Origin: Flavobacteriaceae bacterium
Lineage (GTDB): Bacteria > Bacteroidota > Bacteroidia > Flavobacteriales > Flavobacteriaceae
Reading direction: 5' to 3'
Assembly (NCBI GenBank): GCA_947453195.1
Contig: CANGFO010000010.1
Span: 50,100-114,099 of the forward strand
Length of the DNA: 64,000 nt
Under the pieces are notes generated by a model. It ran no database searches, had not been told where the DNA came from, and saw nothing but the letters and a program-made list of their open reading frames with translations. Every line of letters starts with the position of its first letter. Position 1 is the first letter of the stretch. This document shows positions 24,887 to 34,365 of this stretch, piece after piece. Made by a program: the position numbers and the translations under genes.

Positions 24887-27355
24887 TTGAAAACAAGAAA
24901 TAGAGTTTTATCGCTACTTTTTTTTCTAATCAGCACCATAGTTTTTGCACAAAATGCAAAAGTTACTGGGATTGTTTTAGATGAAAATAAAAATCCAGTT
25001 GAAGGTGTAAATGTGAGTTATAAAAGTAAATCATCGGTTACAAATTCAAATGGTTTTTATGTAATTGAAATTCCATCCAATCAAAAAGTGGTTTTGGTTT
25101 ATACTCATATTTCACTAAAAAGTATCACCGCTACTTTCGAATTAAAACCCAAAGAAGTTTTAGATTACAATCCGATAATGAGTTCTAAAAATGAACAATT
25201 GGAGGATGTAGTAATTACGAGTAAACGGAAAAGGGTACAGGGTATTGTGAGTATCGACACCGATGTGGTTCGCAAGGTTCCGAGTTTGTCTGGTGGAGTA
25301 GAGGGTATTATTAAAACGCTTCAAGGGGTAACGTCCAACACCGAATTAAGCTCGCAATATTCAGTTCGTGGTGGAAACTATGATGAGAATTTGGTTTATG
25401 TAAATGAAATTGAAATATATCGTCCGTTTTTAGTTCGTTCTGGACAACAAGAAGGATTGAGTTTTACTAACACCGATTTAATTCAGAATATTGATTTTTC
25501 TGCAGGAGGTTTTCAGTCAAAATATGGCGATAAAATGTCCTCGGTATTGGATATAACCTATAGAAAACCAATCAAATTTGGGGCTTCAATGGAAGCTAGT
25601 ATGCTTGGTGGAAATGTTTCTGTTGAAGGAGTTTCTAAAAATAAAAAATGGAGTGCCATTTCAGGTATTCGCTACCGCGATAATTCACTTTTGGTAAACA
25701 GCCAAGAAACGCAAACCAATTATAGACCTACTTTTGCAGACATTCAGATGAATGTTAATTTCAATTTGAATAAAAAAGTTCAGTTTAGCTTTTTAGGAAA
25801 TATCTCTCAAAATAAATATAATTACCAACCGTTAACTCGCCAAACTAATTTTGGAACATTGAGTAATCCTATAGCGCTTCAAATTTTTTATGAAGGGCAA
25901 GAGAAAGACCAATACCAAACCGTATTTGGTGCATTTAAAGCCAATTATATTGCTTCTGAAAAAAGCACCTATAAGTTCATTACCTCGGCTTATCACACCC
26001 AAGAGCAAGAGCATTTTGATATTGACGCGGCCTATTTTCTTGGAGAAGTTGACACTAATATTGGATCGGAAACTTTTGGAAATGTAACGTACAATCGTGC
26101 AATTGGAACCCAATTAAATCATGCACGAAACGACTTGGATGCCCTTATTTTTAATGGAGAAATAAAAGGAAACCACAATTTGAAAAACAAAAACCAATTG
26201 GAGTGGGGGTTAAAATATACGCACGAAAGTATTCGTGATCGTATTGTAGAATGGGAAGCGTTAAACGATTCTGGTTTTAATGTAAATCCTCCAAGTGTTC
26301 CGCCACGTGAAGATCCTTATGCGCCTGCTTACACAGGTCCGTTAATGCCTTATCAAAATGTACGTGCATTAAATTTTGTAAATATCAATCGATTTTCGGG
26401 TTACGCCCAATGGAGTGCAAAAACCAACATTGGAGGCCATCAACTTTGGTTAAATGCTGGAGTTAGAGCGCAAAATTGGATGGTTTCGGGCGATGTGGCT
26501 GGCGATGCCAAAAATCAAACGGTGGTAAGTCCGAGAGCTCAGGTTTCATTAAAACCAGATTGGGACAAAGACATGATTTTTAGATTTTCGACGGGGTTTT
26601 ATTACCAACCGCCATTTTATAGAGAATTACGAGATCAATATGGTGCGGTAAATCCAAATGTAAAAGCACAAAAATCCATCCATTTCGTTTTGAGTAATGA
26701 CTATAATTTTAAAATGTGGAATCGACCTTTTAAATTGGTTAGTGAAGCTTATTATAAAACGATGAGCGATGTAAATACCTATTCATTAGAAAACGTAAGA
26801 ATTCGTTACCGTGCTAATAATGATGCAGTGGCGTATGCCTACGGATTTGATTGCAGATTGAATGGTGCCTTTGTTCCTGGAACTGAATCTTGGTTTAGTT
26901 TTGGTTATATGAAAACGGAAGAAAATCAAGATGGAAAAGGGTATATAGCAAGACCAACTGACCAACGATTGAAATTCGGAATCTTATTCCAAGATTACAT
27001 GCCAAATATTCCGAATGTAAAATTGTATTTGAATTTAACATACAATACAGGGTTACCTGGTGGATCCCCTTCGTATGCTGATGCCTATGAATACCAAAGT
27101 CGTTTGCGGGACTACCGTCGTGTGGATGTTGGATTTTCGTATCTTTTTACTGAGAAAAATAACGAACGTCCCGAAGGCCATTGGTTGAAGAAATTTAATG
27201 ATTTGTCATTAGGTTTTGAAATTTATAATATGTTCAATAACCAAAATGCAATTACCAATACTTGGGTTAGAGACGCGTATTCTAAAAATCAATACGGAAT
27301 TCCAAATTACATGACCACACGTGTATTTAATATTAAATTGACTGCGAGATTGTAA
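24887..27355 (+). CDS. TonB-dependent receptor with carboxypeptidase-like N-terminal domain
   Basis: An outer-membrane transporter of about 822 residues. The signal peptide (VLSLLFFLISTIVFAQ) precedes a CarboxypepD-reg-like domain (KVTGIVLDENKNPVEGVNV). A plug with KTLQGVTSNTELSSQYSVRGGNYDENLVYVNE and a 22-strand barrel follow. No in-frame ATG is available near the N-terminus. The first possible start is a TTG at 24845, and a TTG at 24887 gives a normal signal peptide and is chosen here. It immediately follows the M23 peptidase gene, so a shared transcript is likely. The substrate is unknown, and no SusD-like partner is adjacent. Confidence 0.9.
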   Translation: MKTRNRVLSLLFFLISTIVFAQNAKVTGIVLDENKNPVEGVNVSYKSKSSVTNSNGFYVIEIPSNQKVVLVYTHISLKSITATFELKPKEVLDYNPIMSSKNEQLEDVVITSKRKRVQGIVSIDTDVVRKVPSLSGGVEGIIKTLQGVTSNTELSSQYSVRGGNYDENLVYVNEIEIYRPFLVRSGQQEGLSFTNTDLIQNIDFSAGGFQSKYGDKMSSVLDITYRKPIKFGASMEASMLGGNVSVEGVSKNKKWSAISGIRYRDNSLLVNSQETQTNYRPTFADIQMNVNFNLNKKVQFSFLGNISQNKYNYQPLTRQTNFGTLSNPIALQIFYEGQEKDQYQTVFGAFKANYIASEKSTYKFITSAYHTQEQEHFDIDAAYFLGEVDTNIGSETFGNVTYNRAIGTQLNHARNDLDALIFNGEIKGNHNLKNKNQLEWGLKYTHESIRDRIVEWEALNDSGFNVNPPSVPPREDPYAPAYTGPLMPYQNVRALNFVNINRFSGYAQWSAKTNIGGHQLWLNAGVRAQNWMVSGDVAGDAKNQTVVSPRAQVSLKPDWDKDMIFRFSTGFYYQPPFYRELRDQYGAVNPNVKAQKSIHFVLSNDYNFKMWNRPFKLVSEAYYKTMSDVNTYSLENVRIRYRANNDAVAYAYGFDCRLNGAFVPGTESWFSFGYMKTEENQDGKGYIARPTDQRLKFGILFQDYMPNIPNVKLYLNLTYNTGLPGGSPSYADAYEYQSRLRDYRRVDVGFSYLFTEKNNERPEGHWLKKFNDLSLGFEIYNMFNNQNAITNTWVRDAYSKNQYGIPNYMTTRVFNIKLTARL

Positions 27356-27364
27356 TTGATATAG

Positions 27365-29212
27365 TTATTCAAAGCTTTGCATCAGCACCAATTTAGAGTA
27401 AGTCCCGTTTAGTGCTAAAAGCTCATCGTGGGTTCCTTGTTCTACAATTTCACCGCGATGCATTACCACAATTTTATCCGCTTTTTGAATTGTAGAAAGA
27501 CGGTGTGCAATTACAATGGAAGTTCTGTTTTGCATCATGTTTTCTAATGCCAATTGAACGAATTTTTCGCTTTCGGTATCCAGTGCCGAAGTAGCTTCGT
27601 CCAAAATCATAATCGGTGGATTTTTTAATACGGCACGTGCAATATTCAATCGTTGTTTTTGTCCACCCGATAGTTTGTTTCCAGCATCGCCTATGTTGGT
27701 GTAAATTCCGTTTGGTAAATCTTTCACAAATTCATATGCATTGGCAACTTTCAAGGCTTCAATAATTTCCTCATCAGTTGCATCTAGTTTACCAATAAGA
27801 ATATTACTTTTAATAGTATCATTAAAAAGAATGGAATCTTGAGTTACTAAACCTAATAAATGACGCAACGAATTCATCGTCATGTCTTTAATATTGGTGT
27901 TATCAATTTTTATAGATCCTTCTTGCACATCATAAAAACGAGTTAGTAAATTTGCAATTGTACTTTTTCCGCTACCCGATTGACCTACTAAAGCCACGGT
28001 TTTACCTTTCGGGATTTGTAAAGAAAAGTTCTTTAATACATTTTCCTCTTCATATTTGAAGTTGATATTTTCAATTGTAATTTCTTTATCAAAAGATTCT
28101 TTAACTAAGGCATTTGGTTTGTCAGTAATGGCATTTTCTACCTCTAAAACTTCAAAAACACGTTGTGCAGCAGCCATTCCACTTTTTACAGCATAAGTGG
28201 CTTTTGAAATTGCTTTCGCCGGAGTTAAAATATTGTATGCCAATCCCATGTAGGCTAAAAATTGTGCTCCTTCAAGGACTGCTTTGCCGTTTGGTAGTTT
28301 GTCAACAAGAACCATATTTCCTCCAAACCAAAGTAAAACCGCAATTACGATGATTCCCATAAATTCACTAAATGGAGAAGCTAAATTGTTTTTTCGTCCA
28401 ATGCTGTTGGATAATTTTAATAAGCGGTTAACCGAATCATTGAATTTTTTCTTAAAACTACTTTCTGCATTATAACTTTTAACCACTTTTAATCCAGAAA
28501 GACTTTCTTCTACAATCGATATTAAATACCCCCCTTCCGATTGAAAGTTTTGTGATTTTGATTTCAAAGACTTTCCAATTAACGAGATGATGTAGCCAGA
28601 AATCGGAATGAAAATAAATACAAATAGGGTAAGTTTCACGCTTATTGCAAACATTGCGGCAATAGTGAAAATTATGGTCATGGGTTCTTTAACTATCAAT
28701 TCTAGTATAGCAAAAAAGGAATTTTGAACTTCGCCAACATCCCCCAACATTCGTGCCATGATGTCTCCTTTTCTTTTTTCAGAATAAAAAGAAATCGGTA
28801 GGTCGATGATTTTTGTATACATCGTAATTCGTAAATCTTTTAACACTCCATTTTTTAAATGCATTAAATGATTGGACGCTAAATAATTAAAAAGGTTTTT
28901 GAATAAAAAGGTAGTAATCACTAAACTTACAACTAACAGTAAAGCATATTGCGGTCCGTTGTTATTTTGTAATTCAGTGATGTAATAATAAAGGTATTCC
29001 TTTCCGAACTTTCCTAATTTCCAAATAGAAGTGTAAATAGGTTTTTCTGTAACCTTCTCAGTATTATCAAATAACACTTGCATCATCGGAATTAATGCAA
29101 TGAAAGACAGTGTGCTAAAAAGTGCATATAAAATATTATAAATTACATTCCAAACGACATGAAATTTATAAGGTTTTATAAAAGGAAATATTTTCTTAAG
29201 ATTTTCGTCCAT
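27365..29212 (-). CDS. ABC exporter, fused membrane and ATPase domains (MsbA-like)
   Basis: A 615-residue half transporter. The N-terminal 340 residues form six membrane helices of the type I exporter fold. The C-terminal ATPase has GQSGSGKST (Walker A), LSGGQKQR (signature), IMILDEATSALD (Walker B) and IAHRLST (H-loop). This class exports lipids, peptides or drugs, and MsbA-like lipid A flipping is the commonest role. Its start overlaps the stop of the upstream phosphosugar mutase gene by 1 bp, which indicates translational coupling. Confidence 0.92.
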   Translation of the reverse strand: MDENLKKIFPFIKPYKFHVVWNVIYNILYALFSTLSFIALIPMMQVLFDNTEKVTEKPIYTSIWKLGKFGKEYLYYYITELQNNNGPQYALLLVVSLVITTFLFKNLFNYLASNHLMHLKNGVLKDLRITMYTKIIDLPISFYSEKRKGDIMARMLGDVGEVQNSFFAILELIVKEPMTIIFTIAAMFAISVKLTLFVFIFIPISGYIISLIGKSLKSKSQNFQSEGGYLISIVEESLSGLKVVKSYNAESSFKKKFNDSVNRLLKLSNSIGRKNNLASPFSEFMGIIVIAVLLWFGGNMVLVDKLPNGKAVLEGAQFLAYMGLAYNILTPAKAISKATYAVKSGMAAAQRVFEVLEVENAITDKPNALVKESFDKEITIENINFKYEEENVLKNFSLQIPKGKTVALVGQSGSGKSTIANLLTRFYDVQEGSIKIDNTNIKDMTMNSLRHLLGLVTQDSILFNDTIKSNILIGKLDATDEEIIEALKVANAYEFVKDLPNGIYTNIGDAGNKLSGGQKQRLNIARAVLKNPPIMILDEATSALDTESEKFVQLALENMMQNRTSIVIAHRLSTIQKADKIVVMHRGEIVEQGTHDELLALNGTYSKLVLMQSFE

Positions 29213-30939
29213 TAGTTTAACTGCATTGCAGCAATAATATTTTTAATTTTTTCGTCTAATTCTTTTTCAACAGTTGTTGCATTTTCAACTTTATCCAAAG
29301 GTGCATTTACACTAAAATAGAATTTGATTTTTGGCTCGGTTCCACTAGGACGCGCACATATTTTTGATCCATCTTCTAAATAATAAATCAACACATCCGA
29401 TTTAGGAATAGCAATTGTTTCAATTTCTCCGGTAAACATGTTTTTGGCAGTCGAATTTTGATAATCTTCAATGCAAACCACACGTTGTCCGTTTATTTCA
29501 GAAACTGGATTTTCTCTTAAGTTGATCATCATTTGTTTAATTTCTTCTAAACCTGAAATTCCTTTTTTGGTTAACGAAATTAAATGTTCTTTATAAAATC
29601 CGTAATCTACATACAAGTTTAAAAGTTCTTGATATAAAGAACTTCCAGCGGCTTTGGCTTGAGCTGCAATTTCGCATACTAATAAAGTGGCTGCAACAGC
29701 ATCTTTATCACGAACAGCGTCACCAATCATAAACCCAAAACTCTCTTCTCCACCACCAATAAATTGCAATTCAGGAAAGTCTTTAATGAATTTTGCAATC
29801 CATTTAAACCCGGTTAATCCTACTTTACATTCAACGCCATACGCAGCGCCAAGCTCCATAATCATTGGGGTAGAAACTATAGTTGAGCCAATGAATTGCT
29901 TCCCTGTAATTTTTCCAGCTCGTTTCCATTGTTCTAATAAATAAGCCGTCATGATAACCATGGTTTGATTTCCGTTTAGTAAAATCATTTTGCCATTGGT
30001 GTCTCTAACTGCCACACCCAATCGATCTGAATCGGGATCAGTACCTACCACAACATCACCATTCACTTTTTCTGCCAATGCTAAAGCCATACTTAAGGCC
30101 TCAGGTTCTTCGGGATTAGGTGATTTTACTGTAGGAAAATCTCCATTTGGTACTTCTTGTTCTGCAACAATATGTACATTAGTATATCCTGCTTTTGTCA
30201 ATACATCGGGAATCGATTTAATTGAGGTTCCGTGAAGTGAAGTATAAACAATTTTTAAATTATCTTTTGCAGAAGCTGGGGTATTAAAACTAGCATTTTC
30301 TATAGTTGATTTAATAAAGGCTTCGTCAACTTCAATGTCAATGTATTCGATTAAATCTTCAATGGCATTAAATTTAATTTGATCGTATGGAAGCGCTTCT
30401 ATTACTTGGATAATTTCTGCATCTTGAGGTGGAACTAATTGCCCACCATCTTGCCAATATACTTTATATCCGTTATATTCTGGAGGATTATGCGAAGCCG
30501 TCAATACTATTCCTGCATGGCATTTTAAATATTTTAAAGCAAATGATAACTCGGGGGTAGGACGTAAGTCGGAAAACAAATACACCATAATTCCATTGGC
30601 CGAAAAAACATCAGCAACCGTTTTAGCTAAAGTATTGCTATTGTGACGGCAATCGTAGGCAATTACGACTTTCAATTCTTCTCCAGGAAATGCTGTTTTA
30701 AGGTAATCGGATATTCCCTGTGTGTTTTTTCCTAGGGTATATTTATTAATTCTGTTGGTTCCGGCACCCATTATTCCACGCATTCCGCCAGTACCAAATT
30801 CTAAATTTTTGTAAAAACTTTCTTCTAAATCTTTTGGCGAAGAAGCCATCATTTCGCGAATAGCAGTTTGAGTTTCCTGGTCAAAAACTGGGGTTAACCA
30901 CTCGTTTACTTTAGCTGTAATGTTTTGATCTAATTGCAT
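29212..30939 (-). CDS. Phosphoglucomutase/phosphomannomutase-type phosphosugar mutase
   Basis: A 575-residue alpha-D-phosphohexomutase. The catalytic Ser loop is TASHNPPEYNGYKVYW, the Mg2+ site is GTDPDSDRLGVAV, the sugar-binding loop is GGGEESFG, and the phosphate-binding C-terminal motif is ARPSGTEPKIKFY. The length fits PgcA-type phosphoglucomutases, which interconvert glucose 1- and 6-phosphate for envelope polysaccharide and glycogen supply. It is coupled to the ABC exporter gene. Confidence 0.93.
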   Translation of the reverse strand: MQLDQNITAKVNEWLTPVFDQETQTAIREMMASSPKDLEESFYKNLEFGTGGMRGIMGAGTNRINKYTLGKNTQGISDYLKTAFPGEELKVVIAYDCRHNSNTLAKTVADVFSANGIMVYLFSDLRPTPELSFALKYLKCHAGIVLTASHNPPEYNGYKVYWQDGGQLVPPQDAEIIQVIEALPYDQIKFNAIEDLIEYIDIEVDEAFIKSTIENASFNTPASAKDNLKIVYTSLHGTSIKSIPDVLTKAGYTNVHIVAEQEVPNGDFPTVKSPNPEEPEALSMALALAEKVNGDVVVGTDPDSDRLGVAVRDTNGKMILLNGNQTMVIMTAYLLEQWKRAGKITGKQFIGSTIVSTPMIMELGAAYGVECKVGLTGFKWIAKFIKDFPELQFIGGGEESFGFMIGDAVRDKDAVAATLLVCEIAAQAKAAGSSLYQELLNLYVDYGFYKEHLISLTKKGISGLEEIKQMMINLRENPVSEINGQRVVCIEDYQNSTAKNMFTGEIETIAIPKSDVLIYYLEDGSKICARPSGTEPKIKFYFSVNAPLDKVENATTVEKELDEKIKNIIAAMQLN

Positions 30940-30977
30940 TTATGATTTGCTTTAATAGAATTTTTATACGAATTGAT

Positions 30978-31937
30978 TTATAAATTTACTTCGGTAGCAA
31001 TTTTATATCGTTCCTCGTTGTTTTTTGTTCTTAGGATTATTTCACCTAAGAATCCGGCAAGAAATAATTGTGATCCAATAATCATGGAAGTTAGAGCAAT
31101 ATAAAATAACGGATTTTGAGCTACTAAAATCGTTGGCTCATGAAATACAAACAGTTTGGTTAATTTGATGATTATTATGGAAGCGGTAGAAAGTAATCCG
31201 ATTAGAAACATCAATACTCCAGCAGCTCCAAAGAAGTGCATTGGTCTTTTTCCGTAGCGGGTTAAAAACCAAATGGTAATCAAATCTAAAAAACCATTAA
31301 TAAATCGGCTCATGCCAAATTTTGATTCTCCGTATTTTCGTGCTTGATGGATAACCACTTTTTCTCCAATATTACTAAATCCAGCATTTTTTGCTAATAC
31401 AGGAATATAACGGTGCATTTCACCTGAGACTTCGATGTTTTTAATCACAACGTTTTTGTAGGCTTTTAATCCGCAGTTGAAATCATTTAAATAAACTCCC
31501 GAAGTTTTTCTAGCAGCCCAATTAAATAATTTAGACGGTAAGTTTTTTGTCACTACATGATCGTAACGCTTCTTTTTCCAACCTGAAACCAAGTCAAATT
31601 TATCGTGCATTACCATATTGTAAAGCTCCGGAATCTCATCGGGGCTGTCTTGTAAATCGGCATCCATAGTGATAACGACATCACCTTGTGCTTTATTAAA
31701 GCCGGCATGTAACGCTTGCGATTTTCCGTAGTTCCTTAAAAAACGAATTCCTTTAACATTAGAATCCTTGGCATTAAGATTCTCAACAACTTGCCAAGAT
31801 TCATCGGTGCTGCCGTCATCTATGAAAATTACTTCATAAGAATACTGGTTGGCATGCATGACTTTTACAATCCAAGAATGCAATTCAGGTAACGATTCTT
31901 GTTCGTTTAATAAGGGGATTATTATGGATAAATTCAC
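30978..31937 (-). CDS. Polyisoprenyl-phosphate-type glycosyltransferase family 2
   Basis: A 319-residue GT2 enzyme of the DPM1/ArnC type. The GT-A domain shows SIIIPLLNEQESLPEL at the start, FIDDGSTDESW and MDADLQDSPDEIP for nucleotide-sugar and metal binding, and FLRNYGKSQAL. Two membrane helices follow at about 230-300. It would move a sugar to a lipid carrier at the cytoplasmic membrane. The start is a GTG that overlaps the preceding DUF4199 stop by 1 bp (TAGTG), again suggesting coupling. Confidence 0.9.
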   Translation of the reverse strand: MNLSIIIPLLNEQESLPELHSWIVKVMHANQYSYEVIFIDDGSTDESWQVVENLNAKDSNVKGIRFLRNYGKSQALHAGFNKAQGDVVITMDADLQDSPDEIPELYNMVMHDKFDLVSGWKKKRYDHVVTKNLPSKLFNWAARKTSGVYLNDFNCGLKAYKNVVIKNIEVSGEMHRYIPVLAKNAGFSNIGEKVVIHQARKYGESKFGMSRFINGFLDLITIWFLTRYGKRPMHFFGAAGVLMFLIGLLSTASIIIIKLTKLFVFHEPTILVAQNPLFYIALTSMIIGSQLFLAGFLGEIILRTKNNEERYKIATEVNL

Positions 31938-32467
31938 TATTGTTCGTAGGTTGTTTTTGATTTGAAAATTGCAGCAATTAATAGTCCATATACAGCACTA
32001 AATGCTAAACTAAATGTAGAGCCTTTGATTAATTGGCCTATCGAAAATTGATCGTTTGCTTGTAGATCTGCAATTGCTTTGTTCATTGCATCTTCTGGTG
32101 TGTTGAATTTTCTCATCATTTCAACAGCATATTTTATAGAAAGATCTTTAATGGTTTCTTTAGCAGCAGGATCAATAAAGTTAAATAAAATAATGTTAAA
32201 GATTAATGATATACAAATTCCTACAATTGCAGAAATAAAATAAGTTGTAAATGCTTGCTTAAAAGGAAATACATTATTTAGCTCCTTTTTAGTCTTTAAC
32301 AAAAGAATAATGCTAATAATAATATATATCAATATGCTAATGAATCCTGTCCAAAATGAAGTAAACAATTTTAAATCAAAAGTGTAGATCAGGGTTGTAA
32401 TTAAAAGCGAAATCAAACCGCTAATAATACCAAAAGTAATTCCGTTCTTTTTAACTATTTCATTCAT
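31937..32467 (-). CDS. DUF4199 family membrane protein
   Basis: A 176-residue protein with four hydrophobic segments: residues about 10-30, 36-58, 75-100, and a C-terminal one. The hydrophilic loop PEDAMNKAIADLQANDQFS lies between the last two. The topology and PFKQAFTTYFISAIVGICISL block match DUF4199, a Bacteroidetes family of unknown function. It precedes and overlaps the glycosyltransferase gene, so the two are co-transcribed. A TATATTTG element at 32501-32494 on the minus strand could be its -7 box. Confidence 0.8.
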   Translation of the reverse strand: MNEIVKKNGITFGIISGLISLLITTLIYTFDLKLFTSFWTGFISILIYIIISIILLLKTKKELNNVFPFKQAFTTYFISAIVGICISLIFNIILFNFIDPAAKETIKDLSIKYAVEMMRKFNTPEDAMNKAIADLQANDQFSIGQLIKGSTFSLAFSAVYGLLIAAIFKSKTTYEQ

Positions 32468-32558
32468 GATATTTAAACTTTAAAATTAATCTACAAATAT
32501 ACTAATTCCATTATTATTGTTTATTATATATTTCAAATAAAAAAAGTGCTACAATCGT

Positions 32559-32588
32559 TGGTTAATTAAAAAATAATTGTACTTTTGC
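32559..32588 (+). promoter_or_regulatory. Bacteroidetes-type promoter of the L31 gene
   Basis: TTG at 32559-32561, a 19-bp spacer and TACTTTTG at 32581-32588 match the consensus exactly. The start codon lies about 100 nt downstream, giving a leader long enough for autoregulation; no specific structure was recognised there. Confidence 0.72.
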
Positions 32589-32692
32589 ACTCTTAAATAT
32601 TAAAAATAGAATAATAAAAGTTGTAGTCAATTCATACCTTTTTAATAAAAGCTTCAGAATAAACTACTTCATAACCAATAAAGATTTACAAA

Positions 32693-32944
32693 ATGAAAAA
32701 AGGAGTTCACCCAGAAAATTACAGATTAGTTGCTTTTAAAGACATGTCAAACGAAGATGTTTTTATCACTAAATCAACAGTAGAAACTAAAGAAACTATC
32801 ACACACGAAGGAGTTGAATATCCAGTTTTTAAAATGGAGATTTCAAGAACATCTCACCCATTTTACACAGGTAAATCTAAACTTATCGATACTGCAGGAC
32901 GTATTGATAAATTCAACAGCAAATACGCTAAAAAAGCAAAATAG
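32693..32944 (+). CDS. rpmE2: 50S ribosomal protein L31, type B
   Basis: An 83-residue L31 that begins MKKGVHPENYRLVAFKDMSN and ends with SKLIDTAGRIDKFNSKYAKK. It lacks the CxxC zinc ribbon of type A L31, so it is the zinc-independent form. It is a component of the large ribosomal subunit bridging to the small one. The gene is a single unit with consensus promoter and terminator. Confidence 0.96.
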   Translation: MKKGVHPENYRLVAFKDMSNEDVFITKSTVETKETITHEGVEYPVFKMEISRTSHPFYTGKSKLIDTAGRIDKFNSKYAKKAK

Positions 32945-32970
32945 TTTTTTAAGTGTTCAAATTTTATTAA

Positions 32971-32998
32971 GACCTTCCATTTTATGGGAGGTTTTTTT
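32971..32998 (+). terminator. Intrinsic terminator after the L31 gene
   Basis: GACCTTCCA and TGGGAGGTT form a stem with one weak pair around a TTTTA loop and are followed by a T-run. Confidence 0.78.
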
Positions 32999-33078
32999 AT
33001 TTATTAAAAGTTCGTACTTTTGAACTGAGTTTAATTCGAATTAAAGAATTTAAACTCATGAAATTTTAATCTGCTATC

Positions 33079-34254
33079 ATGAATTACATACTTTTTGACG
33101 GAACTGTTAGGGAGGCACTTTTGCCTTTTACATTTACCAGACCCGTTGCCGATATTAGAATAGGTATTTTAACTATTAGAGAAAAGTGGGAAAAATATTT
33201 AGGTTATACCACCACGACAGTTACCGAAGAATATCTTTCGGAAAAGTTTCCTATGGTAGAGATGGAAAATAATGTAATGATTAATGCTTCTTTTTTACCT
33301 ACTGCTTCATTAGTTGAAAAAATAAAAAGTCTTCAAGTTAATCAAGCAATTTTTGCTGGTGAAACCGTAATTGCTTTTTATACAACCGAAACACAAGAAG
33401 AAGTTGATTTTGATTCCTACGAAATCATCGAACACGAAGAAGTTGGTTTAACTGTGGAGCATACTTGGGATATTTTTTCAAAAAATGATGCCGCTTTACG
33501 CGAAGATTTTGAATTGCTTACCGCAGATAGAAAATCACAACCCATTCCAAAATCGGTGAATGTTATTGCTCCTGAAAATATTTTTATTGAAGAAGGTGCC
33601 AAACTAGAATTCGTTACTTTAAATGCTGCTACAGGCCCTATTTATATTGGTGCCAATTCCGAAATAATGGAAGGTTCTGTAATTAGAGGACCCTTTGCTT
33701 TATGTGAATCAGGAAGAGTGAAACTAGCAACAAAAGTTTATGGTGCAACTACTGTTGGCCCGCATTCTGTTATTGGAGGCGAAGTAAATAATTCAGTTCT
33801 TTTTGGATATTCCAATAAAGGGCACGATGGATTTTTAGGAAATTCGGTTTTAGGAGAATGGTGTAACATTGGTGCTGATAGTAACAATTCTAACCTAAAA
33901 AACAATTACGAACCGGTTAAATTGTGGAGTTACGAAACCGAGAATTTTGCGCAAACCGGACTTCAGTTTTGTGGATTAATGATGGGGGATCACAGTAAAT
34001 GCGGAATCAACACCATGTTCAATACTGGTACTGTGGTTGGGGTAAGTGCTAATATTTTTGGATCTGGGTTTCCCCGAAATTTTGTTCCAAGTTTTTCTTG
34101 GGGAGGTGCATCCGGATTTACAACGTATCAAACAAATAAGGCCTTTCAAACAGCTAAAATTGTTATGGCTCGCCGAAATGTAGAATTTACAGAAGTAGAT
34201 GCTAAAATATTAGAAGCAGTTTTTGAAGAAACAAAAAAGTACAGAAAAGAATAA
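33079..34254 (+). CDS. GlmU-like sugar nucleotidyltransferase / left-handed beta-helix protein
   Basis: A 391-residue two-domain protein. Residues about 1-150 are a shortened nucleotidyltransferase-like domain (FDGTVREALLPFTFTRPVADIRIGILTIREKW). Residues about 165-370 are a left-handed beta-helix of hexapeptide repeats (GPIYIGANSEIMEGSVIRGPFAL), as in GlmU acyltransferase domains. Bacteroidetes annotate this as a GlmU-family protein, although the N-terminal half is divergent and may not be a functional uridylyltransferase. A TACTTTTG at 33015-33022 may be the -7 box; no paired -33 was seen. Confidence 0.82.
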   Translation: MNYILFDGTVREALLPFTFTRPVADIRIGILTIREKWEKYLGYTTTTVTEEYLSEKFPMVEMENNVMINASFLPTASLVEKIKSLQVNQAIFAGETVIAFYTTETQEEVDFDSYEIIEHEEVGLTVEHTWDIFSKNDAALREDFELLTADRKSQPIPKSVNVIAPENIFIEEGAKLEFVTLNAATGPIYIGANSEIMEGSVIRGPFALCESGRVKLATKVYGATTVGPHSVIGGEVNNSVLFGYSNKGHDGFLGNSVLGEWCNIGADSNNSNLKNNYEPVKLWSYETENFAQTGLQFCGLMMGDHSKCGINTMFNTGTVVGVSANIFGSGFPRNFVPSFSWGGASGFTTYQTNKAFQTAKIVMARRNVEFTEVDAKILEAVFEETKKYRKE

Positions 34255-34291
34255 AATTGATTTGATATACGAATATTTTCAAATCTTCAAA

Positions 34292-34321
34292 TTGAATAAT
34301 CTTCAAATTAAATTATATTTG
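34292..34321 (+). promoter_or_regulatory. Bacteroidetes-type promoter of mtaB
   Basis: TTG at 34292-34294, a 19-bp spacer and TATATTTG at 34314-34321 match the consensus exactly. Expected transcription start is near 34328, ahead of the ATG at 34366. Confidence 0.75.
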
Positions 34322-34365
34322 CCCTCTCAATTTTTTGACAACGATTTCATTAATTGAGTTTATCT

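Noticed and set aside
32589..32692. Riboswitch or protein-binding leader before the L31 gene
   Set aside because: The leader is about 100 nt long, but no stable stem or known motif could be drawn by eye.
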